Under the pieces are notes generated by a model. The model was given only the letters and a program-made list of their open reading frames with translations, ran no database searches and was not told the DNA's origin. From contig JAHJQQ010000038.1 in assembly GCA_018819175.1 (NCBI GenBank), forward strand, positions 1 through 60,728: a stretch of 60,728 bases of DNA, given 5' to 3'. The DNA is from Gammaproteobacteria bacterium (GTDB taxonomy: Bacteria > Pseudomonadota > Gammaproteobacteria > Thiohalobacterales > Thiohalobacteraceae). Shown piece after piece: positions 24,408-34,541 of this stretch; position 1 is the first letter of the stretch; every line of letters starts with the position of its first letter. Both the position numbers and the translations under genes were made by a program.

Positions 24408-26228
24408 TCAGTGCCCGGAATAGAGGTTGTCGACATCACTCTGACAGCGTTCGAGGATGCGGTCACGGCGCAGCTTCAGCGTTGGCGTAATGAGCCCGGT
24501 ATCCACGGACCAGGGTTCCAGATAACAGGCGACCTTGCGTATTTGGGCATAACCAGGGAATTCACGGATACGTGCCGCTACGCGTTCAAGCACGGCAGCG
24601 CAGACCTGTTCATCATCCAGCGCAGAATCCAGATCCGTATCTATACCTAATTTCCCGGCCTCGATAGCCCATCTCTCTGGATTGAACACTATCAGTGCGC
24701 TCAGGAAGGGACGGTTATCGCCGATCACCATGACCTGCTCGAACCAGGGGTCCATGCTGATGGCCATTTCCATATCGGCCGGGGATACTTTCTCGCCATT
24801 GGCCAGAACCAGAATTTCTTTTAAGCGGCCGGTAATGAAAATATGACCACGCTCATCGATGCGCACGCGATCACCGGTGTGTAACCAGCCATCGTCATCG
24901 ATCATTGCCGCGGTTGCGGCGGGATTATCCCAATAACCCAGCATGACCCCCGGGCTACGGGTAAGCAGTTCATCACCTTCACCGACGCGTACCTGCACAT
25001 CTGAAAGTGGCGTGCCGACACTGGCCGGTTGATTGTCCTCGAGTGAATTGGCGGCGATTACGGGACTGGTTTCGGTCAGGCCATAACCTTGTACGATAGG
25101 AATACCGAGGCCAATAAATAACTGTCCTACACTGGGTGAAAGCGGCGCGCCACCACAGACAGCAAATCGCAGTCGACCACCCAGCTTTGCTTTGACCTTG
25201 GAAGCGACCAGCTTATTCAATAGTGGCCAGGCCAGCATCCCGAGACTCTGAGTGGCGCGCCCCTGTTGCGATTCGAAGCGACGCCAACCGACCTGGGTGG
25301 CGGCATTGAACAGCTTGCGGGCGACAGGCGATTTCTCGAGCAGTCCGGCCTGAATCTTGTTATAGACGCGTTCAAAAATGCGTGGTACGGAAATCAATAC
25401 CGTGGGGCGAATAGTCAGTAGGTCCTCGCCGAGTTCGGGTATAGAACGGTTATACGCCACGCCTGCGCCACACATCATCGGCAGGTAATAGCCGACGGTA
25501 CGCTCAAAGGTGTGCGACAAAGGCAGGAAGGAAAGGAATAGATCATCCGGAAAAATCGCAACCTTCTGTTGCGAGGCATGAGCATTCCAGAGGATATTCG
25601 CATGACTGAGCATCACGCCTTTGGGTCGTCCGGTGGTGCCTGATGTGTAGACAATCGTTGCCAGCTGTTCTGGAGCAGCATCGTGCAACTGCAGTGACAA
25701 TTGCAGATCTGTCGGTAGCCAATCCTCCAGAGTCCGCAATCTGGCATCAGTGTCGGAGGTGATCTTCTCCACACTGAGTATTCGCAACAGAAAACCCAGC
25801 TGCTCACGCACTGACTGCAATCTCTCCCAATGTTCATCGCCGCCGATTAATAACAGGCGCACACCGGCGTTCTGCAAAATATAGGCAATGTTTTCAGGCC
25901 GGTCATCAGTATAAAGCGGGATGACCACCAGCCCCATTCCCAATGCGGCCTGGTCGAACATGACCCATTCGCGGCAGTTGCGCAGCAGTACTGCAACCCG
26001 ATCACCTGACGTCAGTGACTCGCGCGCTAATGCCGCTTGCCAGCGTGCGACGGCGTTGCCCATATCAAGCCAGGTAGTGTCTTCCCAACTATGGCTATGT
26101 GGATTGAATTGACGATAGGCCACCGCATCAGGACTGCGCGCCACACGTTCGCGGAACAGGCCGGAGAGTGTGCCAGCCTGTTGTGGCTGGATAACATCGG
26201 GAGTTGAAGAGCCGGATGCAAGTGTCAT
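24408..26228 (-). CDS. Long-chain fatty acid-CoA ligase (FAA1/FadD15 type)
   Basis: Activates fatty acids to acyl-CoA with ATP. The 606-aa product has the AMP-binding signature YTSGTTGRPKGVMLSH, GGAPLSPSVGQLF, VQGYGLTETSPV, TGDRVRIDERGHIFITGRLKEIL and the ANGEKVSPADMEMAIS motif characteristic of the longer FAA1-like subgroup. A good GG-rich ribosome site (AAGGATTAG) precedes the ATG. Sits 15 bp after the hydratase/dehydrogenase gene. Confidence 0.94.
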   Translation of the reverse strand: MTLASGSSTPDVIQPQQAGTLSGLFRERVARSPDAVAYRQFNPHSHSWEDTTWLDMGNAVARWQAALARESLTSGDRVAVLLRNCREWVMFDQAALGMGLVVIPLYTDDRPENIAYILQNAGVRLLLIGGDEHWERLQSVREQLGFLLRILSVEKITSDTDARLRTLEDWLPTDLQLSLQLHDAAPEQLATIVYTSGTTGRPKGVMLSHANILWNAHASQQKVAIFPDDLFLSFLPLSHTFERTVGYYLPMMCGAGVAYNRSIPELGEDLLTIRPTVLISVPRIFERVYNKIQAGLLEKSPVARKLFNAATQVGWRRFESQQGRATQSLGMLAWPLLNKLVASKVKAKLGGRLRFAVCGGAPLSPSVGQLFIGLGIPIVQGYGLTETSPVIAANSLEDNQPASVGTPLSDVQVRVGEGDELLTRSPGVMLGYWDNPAATAAMIDDDGWLHTGDRVRIDERGHIFITGRLKEILVLANGEKVSPADMEMAISMDPWFEQVMVIGDNRPFLSALIVFNPERWAIEAGKLGIDTDLDSALDDEQVCAAVLERVAARIREFPGYAQIRKVACYLEPWSVDTGLITPTLKLRRDRILERCQSDVDNLYSGH

Positions 26229-26243
26229 GTTGGCTAATCCTTG

Positions 26244-28268
26244 TTAATCATTCCAACCTTGATCAGGAGTGAAGCGTTCACCATAACGTGCAGCCAATTC
26301 AGCGAGCCGCTGACGGGTAGCTTCTTTTCCCAGAGTGGCAATATGTTGCAAAGGCCCGCCGCGGAATGGTGCGAATCCGGTGGCGAAGATCATTCCCACA
26401 TCCAGAAGATCGGCGTCGCTGACAACACCTTCGCGCAGACAGGCCTGGGCCTCATTGAACAGACGCATCATCATGCGGTCGAGTGCATCGGCAGGTAATT
26501 TGCGGTTGGCATCCGGGCGGGGTTTAACCGGTTTACCTTTTCGCCAAGTGTAGAATCCTGAACCACTCTTACTACCCAAGCAACCCTCGCTGACCAGTTC
26601 TTCGAGTCGCTCCGGTACCTCAAGTCCCAACGCTGAACCGAGAATACCGGCTACATGCAGGCAGACATCCAAGCCGACCGTGTCGGCCAATTCAATCGGC
26701 CCCATGGGCATGCCGAATTCCACAGCAGCGCGGTCGATCAAGACGGCGGGCACGCCTTCGGTTTCGAGAGCGACAGCTTCCAATAGATAGGGCATCAGGA
26801 CCCGATTGACCAGGAATCCTGGCGTACTGGTGACGGGCAAGGGTAACCGATCGATTGCACGCGTAAAGGCCTGGGTCTGTTGCATCACCAGCTCAGAGGT
26901 CTGCTTGCCATGGACAATCTCAACCAGCTGCATTTTCGCCACCGGATTGAAAAAGTGCAATCCAACCAAACGTTCGGGGTGTTGCAGCACCGGCGCCAGT
27001 TCTTCCAGGGGAATACTGGAGGTGTTGGTCGCCAGCAATGCATCGGGGCGCAGGCGTGGCTCGATGTCGCGATACAGTTTTTGTTTGACCTCTTTATCCT
27101 CGAAGATCGCCTCGATGACGATGTCCGCACGTTCGATATAACGACCCTGATGATCCGGAATCAGTCGATCCCAGGCCGCAGTGACCCGATACGGTATTTT
27201 GAGACGTTTCTTGAACAGCTTTGCCGCACGACCCATGGCTGGCGCGATACGTTCCGGCGATTGGTCCTGCAGCGTTACCGTGAACCCCGACAAGGCGCAC
27301 CAGGCCGCGATATCGCCGCCCATGACGCCTGCACCGATGACATGCACATGCTTGACCTTATTATCCGCTGCGCGTGCCAATCCTTTGAGACGTTCTTGCA
27401 GGAAAAACACCCGCACCAGATTCTGCGCGGTGCTACCGGTGATGAGACTCGCGACCGATCCGGCCTCGGCATCCAGCATGCGTCGCCGATCATCGGCATA
27501 GCGCTCCCAGACATCGATCAGTTTATAGGGTGCCGGATAATGATCGGGGCGGGCATGTGCGCGGACCTTGCGTTTGAGTATGGGTGCAAGCAGCGGCCGT
27601 AACAGGCGATGGTTGGTTAAGCTATCCCAGCGGCCGGGCTGATGGGGTGCGGGAGGTTTCAGCAGCATGCTCTTGGCCGCGTCGCGCAGTTGTCGCGCCG
27701 GAACCGCGTAGTCGACCAGACCAAGACGGACCGCCTGGCGTGCCGCGAGTGTCCGCCCGGTCAGCATCAGGTCCATGGCTTTCAAGGCACCGAGCAGATG
27801 CACGCAACGCACACTGCCGCCGAACCCCGGATGAATGCCGAGCCGAACCTCCGGCAGACCTAACCGGGTGCTGTCATCATCTTGTGCGATGCGGTAATCG
27901 CAGGCCAAGGCGAGCTCCAGACCGCCACCGAGGCAAAAACCGTGGATCATTGCCAGGGTTGGGAAGGGCAGGGCTTCTAAACGATCGAAGGCCCGCTGGC
28001 CACGGTTAATTAACGCTAATGCATTCTCGCGCGACGGCATGGGCGAAAAGGCCCGCACATCGGCACCGGCAATGAAACCATTGGTCTTGCCTGAAAAGAT
28101 CACCAGCCCTTGCGGTGGTTGCTGTTCCAGATGAGTCAGAATGGCAACGAATTGCTCAAGCACCGACTCAGATAACACATTGGTTCCGCCATCCTGTTTG
28201 TCGAATTTCAGCCAGGCGATGCCTTCCGCATCAATGTCCAGTTTCCAGTCTTGCGGTGAACTGTTCAT
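26244..28268 (-). CDS. fadJ: Bifunctional enoyl-CoA hydratase / 3-hydroxyacyl-CoA dehydrogenase (FadJ type)
   Basis: Carries out hydration and NAD-dependent oxidation steps of beta-oxidation. N-terminal hydratase/isomerase domain (about 1-190) with the oxyanion motif GFCLGGGLELALACDYRIA and the catalytic LPEVRLGIHPGFGGS; then the dehydrogenase NAD site HVIGAGVMGGDIAAWCA (about 320) and VGLHFFNPVAKMQLVEIV with the catalytic His; C-terminal domain with GFLVNRVLMPYLLEA. At 674 aa it is a little shorter than E. coli FadJ (714). Starts with an ATGA overlap on the thiolase stop. Confidence 0.94.
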   Translation of the reverse strand: MNSSPQDWKLDIDAEGIAWLKFDKQDGGTNVLSESVLEQFVAILTHLEQQPPQGLVIFSGKTNGFIAGADVRAFSPMPSRENALALINRGQRAFDRLEALPFPTLAMIHGFCLGGGLELALACDYRIAQDDDSTRLGLPEVRLGIHPGFGGSVRCVHLLGALKAMDLMLTGRTLAARQAVRLGLVDYAVPARQLRDAAKSMLLKPPAPHQPGRWDSLTNHRLLRPLLAPILKRKVRAHARPDHYPAPYKLIDVWERYADDRRRMLDAEAGSVASLITGSTAQNLVRVFFLQERLKGLARAADNKVKHVHVIGAGVMGGDIAAWCALSGFTVTLQDQSPERIAPAMGRAAKLFKKRLKIPYRVTAAWDRLIPDHQGRYIERADIVIEAIFEDKEVKQKLYRDIEPRLRPDALLATNTSSIPLEELAPVLQHPERLVGLHFFNPVAKMQLVEIVHGKQTSELVMQQTQAFTRAIDRLPLPVTSTPGFLVNRVLMPYLLEAVALETEGVPAVLIDRAAVEFGMPMGPIELADTVGLDVCLHVAGILGSALGLEVPERLEELVSEGCLGSKSGSGFYTWRKGKPVKPRPDANRKLPADALDRMMMRLFNEAQACLREGVVSDADLLDVGMIFATGFAPFRGGPLQHIATLGKEATRQRLAELAARYGERFTPDQGWND

Positions 28269-29584
28269 GCGTCACCTCCGACTGTTTCAACCAGCATGGC
28301 GCCGCCTTGGCCGCCGCCGATGCAGAGACTTGCCACGCCACGTCGTGCATGCATGCGGCGCAAAACATGAATCAGGTGCAATACAATGCGTGCGCCGCTG
28401 GCGCCGACCGGATGACCGATGCTGACACCGCCGCCATCTATATTGAGACGTTCGCGATCAATGGCAGTGAAGGCGGTTTCGCGCCCCAGCTGGGATTTGC
28501 AGTAAGTTTCATCCGACCAGGCTGTGAGACAGGCAAGTACCTGTGCCGCAAAGGCCTCATTGATTTCCCAATAGTCGATGTCACTGCTGTCGTAACCCTG
28601 CCGCATCAAGAGTGGCGCCATGGCATGTACCGGGCCCAGGCCCATCTGTGCGGGATCCAGGCCGGCCCACTGGCTGTCCACCAGTTTCGCCAGCACCGGT
28701 AATTGATAACGTGACACGGCATCTTCCGATGCGAGGATCAACCAGGCGGCACCGTCGGTCACCTGGGCACTGTTACCCGCAGTCACCTTGCCGAACGGAC
28801 GATCGAACACTGGTTTGAGTTTCGCCAGCGAGTCCGTGTCCGAGTCACGCCGCAGACCGTCGTCCAGACTGTAACTCTTACCCTGCCCATCGTAGAGAGT
28901 TTCAATCTCCTCAAAGTGATTCTGATCCTGGGCCGCGGCCAGACGTTGATGACTGGTGACTGCGAAGCTGTCCATCATGGTGCGATCAATGTGGAATCGT
29001 TCGGCCAGAATCTCAGCGGTCTGGCCCATGGACAGGCCGACGACCGGATCAGTAAGGCCACGTAATAATCCTATTACGGGTTTGAGATGTGCGGGACGTA
29101 ATTGCGCCAGCGTCTTCATGCGGGCGGGGAAGCCTTTGGCGCGTGACCATTGCGCGAGCCAGCCCACCATGGCATTGCCCAGCAACACCGGCGCATGACT
29201 CATGACTTCGATACCACCGGCAAGGATCAGATCGGATTTCCCACTGCCAATATTGCGTGCCGCGCTGTCCAACGCCTGCATACCGGAGGCGCAGTTACGT
29301 TGCACGGTGAAGGCGGGGACGCGCTCGCCACAACCCAGCCGCAAGGCCACGATGCGGGCGATATTGGCTTCATCCGGGCCCGGCATCACACAGCCCGCGA
29401 TGACTTCATCGAAATTCTCGGGTGAAAAAGACTGCCGCAGCAACAAGGCACGCGCCGCCTGAGTGGCGAGATCGGCAGCGGTGAATGGGCCGGGAGCCCC
29501 GCGTGCCTTCAGAAACGGTGTGCGCGCGCCATCGACTACATAGACCGACCGGCCGAAGCCGATGGGTGTGGATCGCTGCTCCAT
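28265..29584 (-). CDS. fadI: Acetyl-CoA acyltransferase (3-ketoacyl-CoA thiolase, FadI type)
   Basis: Cleaves 3-ketoacyl-CoA to acetyl-CoA and a shortened acyl-CoA. The 439-aa product has the nucleophile motif QRNCASGMQALDSA, the catalytic His in GVSIGHPVGASGARIVLHL and the second Cys in SLCIGGGQGG. Length fits FadI (about 436). The start overlaps the end of the acyl-CoA dehydrogenase gene by 49 bases; a downstream start is possible but the N-terminus VYVVDGARTPFLKARG is family-like from about residue 13. Confidence 0.94.
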   Translation of the reverse strand: MEQRSTPIGFGRSVYVVDGARTPFLKARGAPGPFTAADLATQAARALLLRQSFSPENFDEVIAGCVMPGPDEANIARIVALRLGCGERVPAFTVQRNCASGMQALDSAARNIGSGKSDLILAGGIEVMSHAPVLLGNAMVGWLAQWSRAKGFPARMKTLAQLRPAHLKPVIGLLRGLTDPVVGLSMGQTAEILAERFHIDRTMMDSFAVTSHQRLAAAQDQNHFEEIETLYDGQGKSYSLDDGLRRDSDTDSLAKLKPVFDRPFGKVTAGNSAQVTDGAAWLILASEDAVSRYQLPVLAKLVDSQWAGLDPAQMGLGPVHAMAPLLMRQGYDSSDIDYWEINEAFAAQVLACLTAWSDETYCKSQLGRETAFTAIDRERLNIDGGGVSIGHPVGASGARIVLHLIHVLRRMHARRGVASLCIGGGQGGAMLVETVGGDA

Positions 29585-32028
29585 TGCTTATTCTCCGGTG
29601 TCAGTTGTTCCGGTGCGAAATCGTCCACTTCTATAACCTGTCGCCGCGCAACAACTGCAGACTGCACGCGCGCGGCCTCGTCAGTATTAATGATACCGGC
29701 CTCGAGTGCAGCATTTACTTGCAGTTCCGGATCACCGGCGGCGATTGTTTTTTCACGCATGGCGCGACGGATTTTTGCCAGTACCGGTTCGGCTTGCTGA
29801 ATCAGCAGCAACGCTTCTTCCAGTCGGCCCAGGGGTTCCTCTAACGAGGTGGGCACGAACACGCCTTCTGTCAGTCGGTCGCGTTGTTCGCTGGGCTGCA
29901 GAATGATGTCTGCCACTTGATCTGCCAGCCGGTCATCTGGTGGGTTGTAGGGCAAGCCCAGCGGGAAGGCCCAGATTTTCAGCAACCGTGCCACCGGACG
30001 CAGTGGGAAGTTATCGAGCAAGGCTAATAGACTTTGCTGCATGCCATTCAGGCATATCTGGCAACTCCATTCCAGCATGGGCAAATCGGCTTTGTTGCCA
30101 CCCTGATCATGGAAACGTTTCAGCACAGCACTGCCGAGATAGAGATAACTCAGACCATCGCCCAAGCGCGCAGACAAGCGTTCGCGACGTTTAAGATCGC
30201 CACCCAACACCAGCATGGCCACGTCCGCATACAGGGCGAACACTGCACTCATGCGAGTGAACTTCTGATACCAGCGTGGTGTCATCCCTGCGACCGGGAC
30301 ACGCGCGAAGCGGGCTGAGGTAAGGCCGTGGAAAAGCGTACGGCTGGCATTACTCATTAACAGTCGGATATGACCGAACAAGGCGCGGTCGAAATCGCGG
30401 ACGCCGCGCTCTGCATCACTGTCCAGGGCGGATTGCATTTCCTTCAATACATAGGGATGGCAGCGTAGCGCACCCTGACCAAAGATGATCAGACTGCGGG
30501 TGAGAATATTGGCACCCTCAACCGTGATACTAATGGGCAATGCCTGATACACACGCCCCAGAAAATTGCGTGGGCCAAGACAGATGCCGCTGCCACCCTG
30601 AATGTCCATGGCATCGTTGATGACGGAGCGCATGCGTTCGGTCAGATGATATTTGACAATGGCCGAGGCTACCGAGGGACGTTCACCGAGATCCAAGGCC
30701 GTGCAGGTCAGTTCACGTGCCGCGTCCATGAGATAGGTATTACCGGCGATCCGCGCCAAGGCTTCACGCACGCCTTCAAAACGTCCAATCGGCACCTTGA
30801 ATTGTTTGCGTACCGCCGCATAGGCGCCGGTTGCACGGCTGGCGAGTTTACTGCCACCGGTGCTCAGTGCCGGTAAGGAAATGGAACGGCCATCGGCCAG
30901 GCATTCCATCAGCATGGCCCAGCCGCGACCGATCTGTTCTTGCCCACCAATGATCCAGTCCATAGGGATGAACACATTGCGGCCTTGATTCGGGCCATTC
31001 TGGAACACGGCATTCAAGGGGAAATGCCGATTACCAATGGTGATGCCGGGCGTGCTGGTCGGGATCAATGCCAGTGTGATACCGCGATCCTCACGCTCAC
31101 TCAGTAAATGATCCGGATCGTACAGTTTGAACGCCAGACCCAACACTGTGGCCACGGGGCCCAGGGTGATGTAACGCTTGTCCCAGTTGAGTCGAATGCC
31201 GAGGACATCCCTTTGGCCCTCGAAGTCACCGCGGCAGACAACGCCATTATCCGGAATAGCACCGGCATCAGAACCCGCTTCAGGGCCGGTCAAGGCGAAG
31301 CAAGGGACGTCCTGACCGCGCGCGAGACGCGGCAGGTAATGTTGCTTCTGTGCATCGGTACCGTAATGCAGCAGCAGTTTCGCCGGCCCCAGGGAATTGG
31401 GCACCATGACCGTGACAGCAGCCGTGATACTGCGGCTGGATATCTTCATCACAATATCGGAATGCGCCAGGGCGCTGAATTCCAGCCCGCCATACTCACG
31501 CGGGATGATCATGCCGAAGAAGCCGTTGTCTTTCAGGAATTGCCAGACCGAGGGTGGGAGATCATTGAGTTCATGGGTGATCTGCCAGTCATCCAGCATA
31601 TGGCACAATTCTTCGACAGGCCCATCGAGAAAGGCCTGTTCCTCCGCGCTACGTACCGGCGCGGGTAATCCCAGCAACCGATCCCAATTGGGCCTGCCAC
31701 TGAATAATTCCGCTTCCCACCAGACATCACCGGCTTCTAGGGCCTCGCGTTCGGTGGTCGACATTTCGGGTACAACAGAGGCAAACCAAGTACGCAGATG
31801 ACGACTGATCAGGCGTCGACGCAGGGCTGGAATACTGAAAATAGCAGCCGTTGGTAGAAATACTGCCCAGGCGAACGTCAGCATTACTGCATTTCCGTCT
31901 CGCCACAGCCCCCAACTCAACAGGTACAGAGAACCGGTTGCAGCCCAGGCAAATGCCGGCGCGCGTGACGCGGACAAGCCCCAGGCTAATGCCAGCAGCA
32001 AGAGTAGCTCAGTAACGATCGGCAGCAT
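29536..32028 (-). CDS. fadE: Acyl-CoA dehydrogenase FadE
   Basis: FAD enzyme for the first step of beta-oxidation. The 830-aa product matches the large FadE class (E. coli 814 aa): two N-terminal membrane helices, then the ACAD core with FALTGPEAGSDAGAIPD, PMDWIIGGQEQIGRGWAML, VANEP-like linker and DAMDIQGGSGICLGPRNFLG, then the FadE-specific C-terminal DUF1974-type domain (about 540-760). A strong ribosome site GGAGG lies before the ATG. First gene of the five-gene operon. Confidence 0.94.
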   Translation of the reverse strand: MLPIVTELLLLLALAWGLSASRAPAFAWAATGSLYLLSWGLWRDGNAVMLTFAWAVFLPTAAIFSIPALRRRLISRHLRTWFASVVPEMSTTEREALEAGDVWWEAELFSGRPNWDRLLGLPAPVRSAEEQAFLDGPVEELCHMLDDWQITHELNDLPPSVWQFLKDNGFFGMIIPREYGGLEFSALAHSDIVMKISSRSITAAVTVMVPNSLGPAKLLLHYGTDAQKQHYLPRLARGQDVPCFALTGPEAGSDAGAIPDNGVVCRGDFEGQRDVLGIRLNWDKRYITLGPVATVLGLAFKLYDPDHLLSEREDRGITLALIPTSTPGITIGNRHFPLNAVFQNGPNQGRNVFIPMDWIIGGQEQIGRGWAMLMECLADGRSISLPALSTGGSKLASRATGAYAAVRKQFKVPIGRFEGVREALARIAGNTYLMDAARELTCTALDLGERPSVASAIVKYHLTERMRSVINDAMDIQGGSGICLGPRNFLGRVYQALPISITVEGANILTRSLIIFGQGALRCHPYVLKEMQSALDSDAERGVRDFDRALFGHIRLLMSNASRTLFHGLTSARFARVPVAGMTPRWYQKFTRMSAVFALYADVAMLVLGGDLKRRERLSARLGDGLSYLYLGSAVLKRFHDQGGNKADLPMLEWSCQICLNGMQQSLLALLDNFPLRPVARLLKIWAFPLGLPYNPPDDRLADQVADIILQPSEQRDRLTEGVFVPTSLEEPLGRLEEALLLIQQAEPVLAKIRRAMREKTIAAGDPELQVNAALEAGIINTDEAARVQSAVVARRQVIEVDDFAPEQLTPENKQWSSDPHPSASAGRSM

Positions 32029-32104
32029 GCTGAACCTCCTTCAAAATGCGTCGCCAATGTTTGTCTGCCGAGGGGCAGTATGCGTTGCCGCTTCAGAATC
32101 TGTC

Positions 32105-33034
32105 TCAGTCCCGGTTGCGTTTATTGATCAGGCCAATTACTTGCGTACCATCAACTATAGCAGGGGCGAAGGTACTACCAATATCACCATTGGCAATGTT
32201 GTCGGGTACCGGCTGCGGGATGAAGCAATCATCATCGCCGTTACAGATCTGGCCGTCTTCGTCCCAAGGCAGATTGCGGTATAGACTCTTGTCTTCGATA
32301 CCGAGATAGGGGTATTTGATGATTTCGAAGTAGGGGGAATAGTCAAAATCACGTGGTGTATAGAGTCGCGCGTTGCGTTTGTATAAGCGCAACTCACCGT
32401 TTTCCAGGCGACGCATCACCGGCAATACCGGGAAGTGCACATGATTATAAGCGGCAGCGATCATGGACGAACAAACGGTACGAGTAGGGAAGCCGGCATT
32501 GTGCTCGAATAGACTGGAGCGCCAACGTTTAGGAAGAATGCCATAGGGAAACAGGAACCGCGCCAAGTCGAGCAACTGGCGTACGTCATAGTCACAGCCC
32601 AGATGTTTGACCGCATAGGCAATCACGGTTTGCGCGTCACGTCGCGACAAACCACCGGGACGGCAGATGCGCAGATGGTCGTTGGTATATTTGGAAAGGT
32701 TGCTGATGATGGTGCCGCGACCCAACAAGGCCTCGACGACGATTTGATCGCCGGGTTCGCCATCGTAGCAGTACGAGACATGTTCACGGACACGTGGATC
32801 GTCTATATCACCCAGACGTCCCAGATAGAGTGCCGAATGCGTCCAGGGACTTTGTGTAATGGATTTGATGACATCGCTGACGCGGGTGCGGCCTTCGACC
32901 AGCAGCACATCACCGGGGCGGATTTCGTAGCGGATGCGTTCAAAATCGCACAAGGGAGTTCGATCCGCCGGCTTTTCAGCGGTGAGCCAGGTGGTGATGA
33001 CCCGGGCCAGCCAAGCCTTGAGTCCACGCCCCAT
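32105..33034 (-). CDS. YiiX/YebB-like NlpC/P60-type cysteine hydrolase
   Basis: I use the ATG at 33034 (309 aa), which has GGAGG 5 bases upstream; a GTG at 33046 is the alternative. The protein shows the permuted papain-like fold motif: RPGDVLLVEGRTRVSDVIK, WTHSALYLG with the catalytic His, and a later TRTVCSSMIAAAYN with the candidate catalytic Cys. YiiX-like enzymes are predicted amidases or lipid-acting hydrolases of the envelope. No signal peptide is obvious; the N-terminus is basic and amphipathic. It lies 76 bp before fadE, so it may belong to that transcription unit. Confidence 0.8.
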   Translation of the reverse strand: MGRGLKAWLARVITTWLTAEKPADRTPLCDFERIRYEIRPGDVLLVEGRTRVSDVIKSITQSPWTHSALYLGRLGDIDDPRVREHVSYCYDGEPGDQIVVEALLGRGTIISNLSKYTNDHLRICRPGGLSRRDAQTVIAYAVKHLGCDYDVRQLLDLARFLFPYGILPKRWRSSLFEHNAGFPTRTVCSSMIAAAYNHVHFPVLPVMRRLENGELRLYKRNARLYTPRDFDYSPYFEIIKYPYLGIEDKSLYRNLPWDEDGQICNGDDDCFIPQPVPDNIANGDIGSTFAPAIVDGTQVIGLINKRNRD

Positions 33035-33211
33035 ACGAACCTCCACAGAGGTGATTGCTCCAGAGAGAAATCACATTCCGATCCTAACTCAGACCATCTG
33101 AATCATTGGACCGGTAAATCTGCCCTCAAGTTGCAATGCGTCTTTGCCCTGCAAAATAAGGCTATCCCTGTAATTTAGCGGCCGAAGCGCTTGAAATATG
33201 AGTGGCGTTGA

Positions 33212-34330
33212 TCACAACAAGCCGAGTACCTGATCCAGCTGATGACGCGGAGTGTAGAAGTTCGGCGATAACCGCAGTGCGCCACCTCTTACCGCACAGA
33301 CAACCTGCTGGGATTGGAGGCGTTTATGCAGATCCTCGACTCCTTCATACAACGGCTTAAAGCTGACTATGCCTGCATAGCGGTTGGGATGAGGGACTGT
33401 AACGAGTCTATATTTATCCCTCATTAATTCTAATTTATCAATAAGATATAAAGTATTACTCAAAATACTACTCTCTATAGTTTCCAAGCCAACATCCTCA
33501 ATCAGGCTCAAGCTGGCATCCAATGCATGTATACCGAGCATGTTCGGGCTGCCGCATTCAAAGCGTCGCGCGCTGTTCGCGGGTAGCCAATCCGGCCGAT
33601 CAAAATCACCTGGATGCTCGACCATATGCCAGCCGTATTGATGGAGTTTGAGTTTGTTCAGTAGCTCCCGCCGGCAATAGAAAAGCGCCAAGCCCTCTGG
33701 CCCTAACATCCATTTATGCCCATCAGCGACCACGAAATCGGCGCGGATCTCCCTTACATTCAGTGCGATTGCCCCGAGACTCTGGATAGCATCGACACAG
33801 AACAGGACTTCAGCATTTTCACAGGCGCGACCCAGGCGGCTAAGATCCAGGCGTAATCCGGTGTCATATTGAACAGAACTTACCGACATAAGTCGTGTGC
33901 GCTTATCCATGGCCGCCAACAGTGCCGCTTCGGGATCATCCCGTCCCTGTAGATCGACGTAATGTACCTGTACCCCATAGGCGGCCAGCGACTCCCAGAC
34001 AATACGGTTGGAGGGGAATTCCTGTTTGGGAATGACCACATTGTCCCCAGGCATCCAATCCAGGCCATGGGCGATGACCGAGAGCCCTTCGGAAGTACTT
34101 TTCAACAGGGCAATTTCGTCGCAGCTGCGCGCATGGATCAAGCGTTGTAGTCTTTCACGCAGTTGTTGTTCTACCAGCATCCAACGAGGGTAATCACGCG
34201 CGCCCAGGTAACGATTCTCATCAGCAAAGCGCCTGACCGCCTCCGCAGTTCGTGTTGGCCAGGGTGAGACCGCAGCATGGTTCATATACAACAGGCCAGG
34301 GTCGAGCTGAAATTCGGTTGAGATATCCAT
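33212..34330 (-). CDS. Class V PLP-dependent aminotransferase / cysteine desulfurase-like enzyme
   Basis: I start at the ATG at 34330 (372 aa, MDISTEFQLDPGLLYMNHAA), the natural family N-terminus; the upstream extension of the open frame shows no similarity. The PLP lysine is in VVADGHKWMLGPEGLALFY, with the preceding CVDAIQSLGAI containing the ring-binding Asp. LLKSTSEGLSVIAHGL matches the phosphate-binding loop. Members include kynureninase-like, isopenicillin epimerase-like and SufS-like enzymes; substrate cannot be told. Divergent from the GGDEF-EAL gene. Confidence 0.85.
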   Translation of the reverse strand: MDISTEFQLDPGLLYMNHAAVSPWPTRTAEAVRRFADENRYLGARDYPRWMLVEQQLRERLQRLIHARSCDEIALLKSTSEGLSVIAHGLDWMPGDNVVIPKQEFPSNRIVWESLAAYGVQVHYVDLQGRDDPEAALLAAMDKRTRLMSVSSVQYDTGLRLDLSRLGRACENAEVLFCVDAIQSLGAIALNVREIRADFVVADGHKWMLGPEGLALFYCRRELLNKLKLHQYGWHMVEHPGDFDRPDWLPANSARRFECGSPNMLGIHALDASLSLIEDVGLETIESSILSNTLYLIDKLELMRDKYRLVTVPHPNRYAGIVSFKPLYEGVEDLHKRLQSQQVVCAVRGGALRLSPNFYTPRHQLDQVLGLL

Positions 34331-34541
34331 GATGAATCCAAGTTTACACAGACCGTAGATATGAAGCTGACCATGGCATGAATGAGGGGTAGTCCACAAT
34401 ACGGTGTATTCAGGCTCAAGTTTTCCGCTTGCGTGCCGTAAAGGTGACAGGAGCACTGTGTCTGCGATGGAAGTATCCGGGGATCGCGCCGCCTAGGAAC
34501 TCTTGGGAACTCTGGTTCTAATCCGTTGTGGGGGCATCTGA